Source: Echinococcus granulosus (Eukaryota > Platyhelminthes > Cestoda > Cyclophyllidea > Taeniidae). From it: 64,000 nt of DNA. The position numbers and the translations under genes are program-made. Below the pieces are notes generated by a model. It was not told the DNA's origin. It saw only the letters and a list, made by a program, of their open reading frames with translations, and searched no databases. Each line of letters starts with the position of its first letter. Position 1 is the stretch's first letter. The stretch is taken from assembly GCF_000524195.1 (NCBI RefSeq), contig NW_020170382.1:1487107-1551106 (forward strand). Reading direction: 5' to 3'. Below, in pieces: positions 51,590-59,800 of this stretch.

Positions 51590-51720
51590 CCCCAATCGAC
51601 CAATTAGAGCATGCGGTGAAGCGAAGGGGCCGTCACGCAGCATCGCCATTGGTTCAAGCTGCGTGCGTGTTAGTCTGCACGTCTGCGTACAAGTTCGCCA
51701 ACAGGCGTGTTTAGCCAATG
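51590..51720 (+). promoter_or_regulatory. Candidate irx promoter with four CCAAT motifs
   Basis: CpG-bearing patch about 1 kb upstream of the irx start codon. CCAAT boxes at 51592-51596, 51600-51604 and 51715-51719, and a reverse one (ATTGG) at 51648-51652: the NF-Y site core, clustered within 130 bp. A GTAAGT donor-like site at 51846 and a polypyrimidine acceptor at 52617-52619 would allow a spliced 5' UTR. Inference from motifs only. Confidence 0.4.
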
Positions 51721-52167
51721 GCCTAGTTCCCCTCTTCCTTCTCCTCCTCCCCACACATTAAAAATCCCCGTATTTTAATTAGATTCTCAGCAGAGGTGGA
51801 AACATTACTGCGAATCTCAATTGCCAGGGGGAGCAACAGGTTGTCGTAAGTTAATAAAGTTCATAAACATTGTGCTGTATTTTAAAATTAATTGAGTTCA
51901 ATACGTAAATCTACCTGACTACTGTAGGAATAATATATAATATTAAATGATTTGGTATTGAATACTTTACCTTATAAGAATCGTCCTTTATCCTCGGAAA
52001 ACCGCGGGCGTTAGTTCTCACTATGGTTGGCTTTTACCAATGAAAGGCCTCAGATAACCGCGAAAGTCGGTGCAGTTTTCAGTCTACATCGATGCAATGA
52101 CGTGCTACATGTGGCAAATTATATAATGCCCACGATTGTCTAAATTCATAGCGTAAAAAATCACGGA

Positions 52168-52267
52168 NNNNNNNNNNNNNNNNNNNNNNNNNNNNNNNNN
52201 NNNNNNNNNNNNNNNNNNNNNNNNNNNNNNNNNNNNNNNNNNNNNNNNNNNNNNNNNNNNNNNNNNN
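52168..52267. other. Assembly gap (100 N)
   Basis: Exactly 100 N between the CCAAT cluster and the irx start codon; a 5' UTR exon could be missing here. Confidence 0.98.
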
Positions 52268-52360
52268 TGTGCGCTGCACACTTGATCAAGCACCGACTGC
52301 TATGTTCAAAGTGAATTTCATCGACAATCAGATGACCGAAAGAAGTTAGCTGCATGAAAT
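52268..52360 (+). repeat. Gap-edge repeat, copy 2
   Basis: Same sequence and same position relative to its gap as 40729-40820. The left flanks of both gaps also share weak similarity (TGCTACATGTGG / TGCTACGCATGG), so the gaps probably replace the same repeat. Confidence 0.75.
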
Positions 52361-52605
52361 AAACTTTTTAGACGGTCATGGCAATATTTCCTACTTTTTT
52401 AATCAATGCCTACCATTATGAAATTGCTTGAGCTAAATTATTTACTAGCCTTAATATTTTAGCATCACATAAACGTAAGATTATGAGTTCCTTGACAAAA
52501 AAGATACTTTGAGCACGACTTTAAGTTATGAAAAATTGACCAAAGTTAGAATTATTTTGCTGTTTCGGGATTGTGTGTTGAGTTTGCCTTATTTGAAGTG
52601 AACTA

Positions 52606-52619
52606 ACTTCTTCCCCTAG
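52606..52619 (+). promoter_or_regulatory. Acceptor-like site just upstream of irx start (cis or trans splicing)
   Basis: CTTCTTCCCCTAG ends 22 nt before the irx ATG. Flatworms trans-splice a spliced leader onto many mRNAs, so this could be an SL acceptor or the end of a 5' UTR intron. The sequence cannot distinguish them. Confidence 0.4.
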
Positions 52620-52641
52620 ACTATTTAATTGACAAAGGAGA

Positions 52642-53079
52642 ATGGCTCAACCACTAGAAAACCCAAGTCCTAGTCAACGATATCCGCCTTGCGCAATGGT
52701 GCCGCCTTTACCCCCACCCTTCGGATTGGCTGCCGCACTGACAGGCCCGCGTTTGCCGCTGCCCCCACCGCCCCCACCACCGCCACTACCCCCTGGTGCC
52801 TGCGCTCCACATCCGATGCTGATGCTACAGTGGATGCGCTCCCTCCTTACCCAGCCACAACCACCACCCACATCCTCTACCGTCGCTGCCGCTGTACCAC
52901 CACCGCCACCACCAACATCGGTGCAGCCGTTTTGCGCAGCGTCGGAGGCGGTGCAACTGGCTGGACTGCTGAGTGCAGCAAAGAACGGAGCTCCGCAGCA
53001 GGGGTCAGTGCCACCGCCTCCGCCACCGTCGCTCAACTCGTATCAGCAAGAAACGGTAGAGTGGCAACACACTAATCAG
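52642..53079 (+). CDS. irx: irx exon 1 (Pro-rich N-terminus)
   Basis: Starts [12 protein letters not shown]; 146 residues rich in Pro, Ala and Thr, with long CCN runs. Donor CAG|GTCAGA after EWQHTNQ, phase 0. The opposite-strand ORF of 120 residues is the Gly-rich shadow of the poly-Pro runs. Confidence 0.87.
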
Positions 53080-56000
53080 GTCAGATACCTAGTAAATCGT
53101 TCATCATTAGTTTCTCCTTTTAATCATTTGGGATCTTTTCGGCTTGATAATAAGCCTAATTTTGCTCTTTATTTTTAATCTTTCTGTACAAGCTTTTACG
53201 GTCCCCTACTGATATACATCTTGAAATAGTACGTTTAGCTAACATTCTATTTTGATGGTAGGCTAGCATTTAAGAACAAACGGCCGTGTGATATAGCCCT
53301 CCAACGCGTCTTACTCACACCAACTGAGCGAATTGTTAGCTTTATTTGATCTGAAAGGGGAAGCCATGGTTTTTTTTAGATTTTGTATGAAAGCGAAAGC
53401 CTTCACGTGAATGTATGCAGCCCCTTTATTCTGTGTTTGAAAGGAAAACGAATACGCTGATAGTGGCCTAATTCCAAGTTTGTCTAATTTTTATTGTTTT
53501 TCGATTAGTTCTAGCAGATATCGTTTTGAAGCTGTCCAATAACGTTCTGCTGTATGACAGATCATAATGCTGAACTTTGAGTTGCGAGAGACTCATGTAA
53601 TTAAAAGATGGTAGTCATATTCCACCGTGTTTCCATCGTTGCAGCGCATGCGTTGTCCCCGAAATGCCAAAAGTACTTGGCTTGTGTGCTTGTGTGTGGA
53701 TTGATACTGGTGTGATAGCATGCAGACACTTGTTTACTCAACTAAAAATTTAGAAAAACATTCACAACCAAAATCTATCCATTCGATACAACTCTAAAGT
53801 GTGTAAGAAAAGATTGCTCTTTCTTCTGAATTGTCCTAATTATCTTCATTCTTATTTTAAGAATCACTTAGAAATAGTGATTTTAGCGTAAAGAAAGTGC
53901 AAATCTTATCCTCACAGGACAAAATAAGACAAGAGGACGCAACACAGGAGCTCAAATCGCATTTGGATAGACTGACCGACATTTAGAAGAAGATACTAGC
54001 ACATTAGCCTCTTCATCTTCCCTATTTCCTTCATGGTATCGCTCTAAGTGATGAATATCGGCCTGCCTTGGTAACAGCATTGGACAATCGTGGGATCACA
54101 GGATCATCTGTGGAATGGCATATGCAGTTAGGTGGGAAATGAACTTGAGTAGAAGATGGAATTGGTTCGGGGGCTGGGTTGTTTCTTTGGCTTCCAGCAA
54201 GGAGAGATTTCATGCAAATCAATTATGCGCACCTCTGCCTTGTTAAGGCAGGCTAATATATTACGATGGCGATTCTACTAATTGGAAATGTTTTGAAACG
54301 TTTTTGATATTTACTTAATTTTTTCTATAGGAAACGCAGTAACTTAACTGTTTATCTTTTGTATTTACAATAGTAAGTATCTACCAACCTGATTCCAAAC
54401 AGTTCATCACCATGAAACAATGATTTTGTCATTGAGTCGTATTTGCCCTCTTCTTCATTTGTTTGAATTTCTTCACTGATGTGCCAACAAAAGTGAGCAG
54501 TTTAGATAGAACTTGGAAACACGGTGACCCCGCGGAACTTATTAACTACGGAGGCACGGGGTAGAGATCACATAGGGTGAATGGTTTCCCTATACAAGCG
54601 CCTCAATTACCACCTCTTCACTCTCAATTAGACGAATCCCCTCTACTTAAGCATGCTGGAGGGCGGAAGGAGAGGTGTTTCAGTGTAGTACTCAAATTGA
54701 ATGGAGGAAAACAAGTGCAGCCCCATCAAGTTTTAAGTGATATTCTGATAAGCTTGGTAGTAAAAACATGCTGTTCTTTGTCAGATTCTCGTTTAAAGAG
54801 TAAAGTGCTATTCGGTGCTATCCCATGGGATGACGAGAAAGGCTTCACTTAACGGATTCGTTCAGTCGTCCACCACCCAGGTTATAGGGCAAACGTTTTA
54901 GTTTAGCTGCTAACATTGCCAAATTGGATTAGTCATGATAGAAGTTTAAATATCTTATAATGTATGACCCCTGTCATCTGGATAAACGTAGCTCTTTGTC
55001 TTCTTTTTATTATCTTACCTTTTTATGAAACTATCATTGTGAAGAAGTGAATTGAAAATATAAGTTGAAAAGTTCTAAATCGTCCACATGAAAAGTTGCT
55101 ACACTGCCGAAGCGGCAATTTTAAACAACAGGCCCTCTTCAAAGGTAAGATTTTTAGAAACGTATTTGCTCACTCACTTGTTCAAGGTTTTACTGATCCA
55201 GTGGAGAAGACTTGAAATTTCCCTACCAATTTCCAACCAGCGGCCCCAGACAACCCTTTCTCGACTGCTGTAAACGAACCGAGTTTTCGTGTTCCATGTG
55301 CCTATGCCAAAAAATTGCAGACACGCAAAATATCAGATCAAATACACCGGATGGATGGTGTTGATGGAACGCTGATAACTGCCGAGAACCGACTGGGAGT
55401 AAGAAAGGTGATAAGCATTTTGCAAGGTTTGCATGCCTTAACGAATTCACGTCAAAGTAGCGGGGCAAGCCAACTGACTGAAGTGCCTCTTATAAATGGC
55501 ATCTGGGTTTTGACTGATCATGACATTTTACTAGCTGTTATTTAAGTAGAAAAGTGTTTCACGAATGTTGCCTTACATTTCCACAGGAGGAATCGGAACA
55601 GCTGAGGCGATTTCGCCATGCCCTCTGCACTGGCAGCCTAGATCCACAGACGATGAAAATGTACCAGAGTTTCAGGTGAGAATTTCTTGTAAACCAATTA
55701 ATTGATTTCCATTATTCGATTACCACCGCAAGCCCATGCGTATTACAATCATCACTTGTCCAATAATCAATACAATGGAGCATTAATCAACGAGTGATTG
55801 ATAGGCTAGTGTTTGCATGCTTTGGATTTTGCCTCTAGAAATATTTCTTTTTAGCACAGACGTTTTTGTACGATAAAAAGGGTTAAAAATGCTTTAGCTT
55901 GTTCTAAATAATGAGTGAGAAAATTTTATCTCAATTTGAAAGTTTTGCAAAAAAACTAAAACAAGGAGATAGAAGGGTAAATGATAATGATCTATTCAGT

Positions 56001-56893
56001 CTCAAATACTGTGAAGACTAACTATATTTAAAGTAAGTTTAACTTTTTCTAGCTGAAGTTAGACAGATATTGGGTAGATGAAGTCTCGGGCTAGAGCGGT
56101 GGATCTGACCTTGAAAATTACACTCGCCTAATAATTCCCAAATCTTTGGTCTTAGGGCAGTATTAGCGCCCGTGTATTTACAAAAATCACAGAATTTTTT
56201 TCTGTGCACCCTTAGGGATCTCTCTGAAGATGTTTTGAGGCATTTCAATCTGAAATTAGCTCTACTGTGCACATACGTGTAGGGTGGTGGGATGGATGCC
56301 ATAGGCAAGGGCTAAGGAGGAGATGGAAAGACAGTGCTAGCAAATGTTATTTTATTTCCTGTGACTTCAATATCATACGTTTTAGTGACTTTTTCAGGTA
56401 CTCCCTAAAGGTGAACAATCACGGTACACCCCGACGTAAGAACACTACCCGAGAGACCACGGGTCTATTGAAGGCTTGGCTGAACGAGCACCGAAATAAT
56501 CCCTACCCCAACAAGAGTGAAAAAATTATGCTGGCAGTGATCACAAAGATGAGTCTCACCCAGGTTTCCACGTGGTTTGCCAACGCACGACGTCGGTTGA
56601 AGAAAGAGAACAAGGCGACGTGGAGTTTGGCGTTGGATCAGCAATTCCCAGACCTAGATGAGGGCTTCCATGGTCCCGCTGGGGAAGAATTTCGGGAGTG
56701 TGAGGCATACCCAACTCCCTCGCCTCCTCCACCTCCTCGGCTTCCTCTACCACCTTATGAGGAAGAAGGGAGAGAGGAAGACATGGATGCAGTAGGGGTT
56801 GGAGAGGGGATGAAGGGGACGACAGCGACGACGCCAGAGCCCAAACGGAGTGGAAAAATTTGGTCTGTAGTCGAGATGACGGAAGGGAGATAG
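52642..56893 (+). CDS. irx: Iroquois-class TALE homeobox transcription factor, three exons
   Basis: Sequence-specific nuclear regulator of patterning and neural genes. Exons 52642-53079, 55587-55675 and 56398-56893 join in phases 0 and 2 and total 1023 nt (340 residues). Residues 1-146 are Pro-rich with several poly-Pro runs. Residues 185-247 form a 63-residue TALE homeodomain: [24 protein letters not shown] (the Pro-Tyr-Pro loop insertion), then [20 protein letters not shown] and [10 protein letters not shown]. The recognition helix carries Ala (WFANARRR), as in Iroquois proteins rather than other TALE classes. The acidic/Pro-rich C-terminus ends with [13 protein letters not shown], resembling the Iroquois-specific IRO box (KIWS core). 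An in-frame TGA four codons before the ATG supports the start. It is shorter than most vertebrate IRX proteins. Confidence 0.95.
53080..55586 (+). other. irx intron 1, about 2.5 kb
   Basis: Contains the 500-bp dispersed repeat copy. A 91-codon plus-strand ORF at 54577 is not needed for the phase and matches nothing I know. Confidence 0.6.
53755..54265 (+). repeat. Dispersed repeat of about 500 bp, copy 2 (in irx intron 1)
   Basis: Second copy, with [23 protein letters not shown] and stop at about 54063-54140, then CAGGCTAATATATTACGA shared with copy 1. Roughly three quarters identical by eye. Confidence 0.55.
55587..55675 (+). CDS. irx: irx exon 2 (29 codons)
   Basis: Small exon: acceptor TTACATTTCCACAG, then [28 protein letters not shown] and a split AG|G arginine codon; donor AG|GTGAGA. 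Both junctions are in phase with neighbouring exons. Confidence 0.85.
56398..56893 (+). CDS. irx: irx exon 3 (homeodomain, IRO-box-like tail, stop)
   Basis: Acceptor GACTTTTTCAG at 56397, then [15 protein letters not shown] and the complete homeodomain; stop TAG at 56891-56893. The ORF extends upstream of the acceptor into intron sequence, which should not be translated. Confidence 0.95.
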
Positions 56894-57184
56894 AGGCGAG
56901 GGGCATCATTGTCACTGTACATACTTATATGCATATTTGATCATACATGATTTTTCCGATTTTTCTCAGTTAAGGTTTTAAAATCAAAATAACTATGCAA
57001 AACTGAACCACTTAGAGGATATTTTGTCAAAGAATATTTGAAAATATGAAAAACTGCGTTATGAGACTGAGAGGCACATTTGACCTATGGTATGCAAAAG
57101 GACTTGTTTAAATATACGTCGGCGAACCAGCTTTAGAGTGGACGCGGATAAAACATGCATGCGAAGCTGGGTGTAGGCCAAAAC

Positions 57185-57974
57185 AAAATGACTAGACCGC
57201 AACGTCAATGATCCCTCATTGCAATTCTACTGCATCTGCAGTTTCACCCTGTATGAAGGGTGGACTTGGGGAAGGGGAATGTGCTGGTCGACACGCGTGT
57301 CCGTGCCTAGGCATAGAAACACTGACCTAAAAGCAGGGTTATGTGAGACAGGACGGGATTTAACACAGGTCCGTGGGGGAAGGATTTCGTGTCTGTTCCT
57401 TCTTGTCATGTTGTTCTCACTTCAAAGCTGCCCAGTCCTATGTATATGGATTGTATGCAGGTAGAAGAGAGGTGGAGGAGGTGTCGTGTGTTCACTTCAT
57501 TGACATCTTCGCACACGTAGGATAGGTAGCTGCGTAACGAACTTGTTAAGATGTTTTACTGTTAGTGTTGCTTCATTTGTTAATGGCTTTCTTGTGGAAG
57601 ACGGGACAGGGGTGATTGCCGAAGGTTGGCATCATTTTCAGTCCTTTTGTTAGGAGTCGCTACCTTTTTTTCCATTCGTAGCACATGAAGTTCTTCCACC
57701 CCGCTTAGGTTTGTCACTCAGTACTAGAAGTAAGGATAGATGTCCTTTAAGATTTAATTCGCTTCCCACTACCACCATAGTAAGGCATCAAGACTTTTCT
57801 AAAGACTAGAGAAGACATAACACTCCTGTAGAATGTACACATTCAACATACAGTGGGGCTTGAGGTTACTGGCATGGCCTGGCGGCCAGCCCATCCGGTG
57901 AGAGGGTACAAAGACAGAGTACTGTAGTGGCTCCTCAACCAACACGGAGAGTTGAACAAGCAACCAACTTGTTA
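57185..57974 (-). mobile_element. TRIM-like element, internal region plus 5' LTR
   Basis: Internal tract (plus-strand CTGCATCTGCAGTTTCACCC, GTGATTGCCGAAGGTTGGC) followed by a 5' LTR at about 57785-57974. The 3' LTR is missing. Confidence 0.6.
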
Positions 57975-58465
57975 AGGGACAACTTCTAGTTAGTGTCACA
58001 TGTGTTTTTAGCATTTAAATCTTTAATCACACTGACTTTCCACGACGGTACTCAAGTGAGGTTGACTTGACCTCTGCACATCTTAGCGGACCCCATCCAT
58101 TCGGATGAAGGCGGGTGGGTATAAACTGCCTCGTAGTCTACTCACTTGCCTTTTACTTCGAAAAGCTGTAGCGCCCAGAGTCAGTCCTGAAGCCACAGCA
58201 AGTATGTTGATATAGAAGAATGGTTCGCTGTGAGCACACAGAAGGAGTAGGAGGCTATAGACATGACCTCCCGGTAGTACCACCTATGCTACCCACGGAG
58301 GCCGAAGGGCCAGCGTAGCTACATATACAGTTCGGTCATTTTGAGTTTAGTCGAGTCTCCTTGCGAGGCACAACCAACCATCACAAGATGAGATGGCGAC
58401 ATCGCATCACAGGAAAAATGCTACGTATTAGTGACAGTGCATATTGTGAGTCGGGTCGGGGCTAT

Positions 58466-58646
58466 AAATATAGCGAAAGAAAAGGATTCATTCCGAAGTG
58501 GCAACGGGCCACTTAGGGGCTCCGCCATTGTGCCTATACCGGGTGGCCTGGCATCCGGGCCATGTTCGTAGCCTTACGTCCTACAGCACATAATCGGCAA
58601 AAGCACCATGACTTTCCCTTTCTTCAGGGACGTCTCAGAGCGCTAT
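58466..58646 (+). mobile_element. Solo LTR of the TRIM-like family
   Basis: LTR core GGGCCACTTAGGGGCTCCGCC, CATCCGGGCCATGTTCGTAG and end TTCTTCAGGGACGTCTCAGA, without an adjoining internal region. Confidence 0.55.
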
Positions 58647-59659
58647 AATACAAAATACCAATGCTTTTTGTAGCACTATTTGCCTTAAAAAAAGAAAACG
58701 CCGAGTAGTATCGTGCCCGCTGCGTGTGATATGAATGGTTGAGTTCAGGGGCATACAGAAAGCGCCTTTAAGGTCAATTTGAATGCATTGACATCTGATT
58801 CTCCCCATTAGCGGTCACCATGTACAACTCGGAATTGAGAACCACACCAAAACAAGAAGTCGTTTTACCTCAGCCCAAGGCGCTAGTGTTTGCCAAACAA
58901 CCACCAAAATAAGTCATTGTTCAGCAGGACTAGATTTGCTCATCGCTGTCCCCTATGCAGTGCTCCGAATCATCCATGAGGCCACAATAGACGTATCAAT
59001 ATAGGAGGGTAGTTTGTAATAGACGTGCAAAAGAGCTGGAAAACTACTGACATACCAAACAAGACCGAAGGTGCAGCCTGAATCATACGTCGACTCCCAT
59101 GACACCACTTTTGATGACCCAAATGACTTGTCTAGAAGCAAATGCTTGGTGATGCCCTGGCACGTATAGATTCACTGCAATAAACTACGCCCTCATCTAG
59201 ATCATGCAGTCACCTGTTCCACTATTAATAGGGACGCATCTCCCACAAAGGAGGCTAGCATCCGGAATAATCGAATTTTGAATCAGCACACCAGCCTACA
59301 TATCACTTACCATCCATGAGATCCGATCTCCGCAAAGCATTTCCCAAGCCATAACTTCACTAGATTCAAAGATGAAGAGTACTTGTGGCGTGCCACTGTA
59401 ACCACAGTATCAGACACTGATAGAAAACTCAAGCATCAGTTAGACACACCCATAGAGGTACACATGCGGGTGCAAAGAAAAGCCGCACGACCAGACACAC
59501 ACACGCACGCAGATGTACATCGATACGTAGCCAGAAAAGGAGGGAAAAGAAGAGCCAACCACGGAGGCAAATAAATCCAGCAAAAAAAAATGACCCAGAA
59601 AGGAGGGAGGGGAGAGTTAAAAAAGGCCAGAGCTCCGCCGTCGTCGCCACTGCCGCCAG

Positions 59660-59800
59660 CTAGGGGAGACTGCTCATGTACTGCACCAGAGCCATGTCAG
59701 GATCCCAGTCGGTTGCCTGGAGGAGGGCAATTGCGCGTTCTCGTGGCACGTTCTGACTCGTCAATAGACGCACCTTCGAGAGTTGCTCTTCTGTGAAGGC
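59660..59800 (-). CDS. DDI1: DDI1 exon 6 (UBA domain, stop)
   Basis: Acceptor GTTTCTGTGCAG at 59801, then [43 protein letters not shown] and TAG. The spacing of the hydrophobic and Asn/Val-Pro residues fits a three-helix UBA. It joins exon 5 in phase 0 across a 1.24-kb intron. Confidence 0.85.
   Translation of the reverse strand, partial: AFTEEQLSKVRLLTSQNVPRERAIALLQATDWDPDMALVQYMSSLP

Larger units (their letters stand above)
56894..59659. other. Intergenic between convergent irx and DDI1
   Basis: Holds a truncated TRIM-like element and a solo LTR; no gene seen. 58.0-58.3 kb is GC-richer and unassigned. Confidence 0.5.

Noticed and set aside
52674..53036. 120-codon Gly-rich minus-strand ORF
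   Set aside because: Exact shadow of the poly-Pro coding sequence of irx exon 1.
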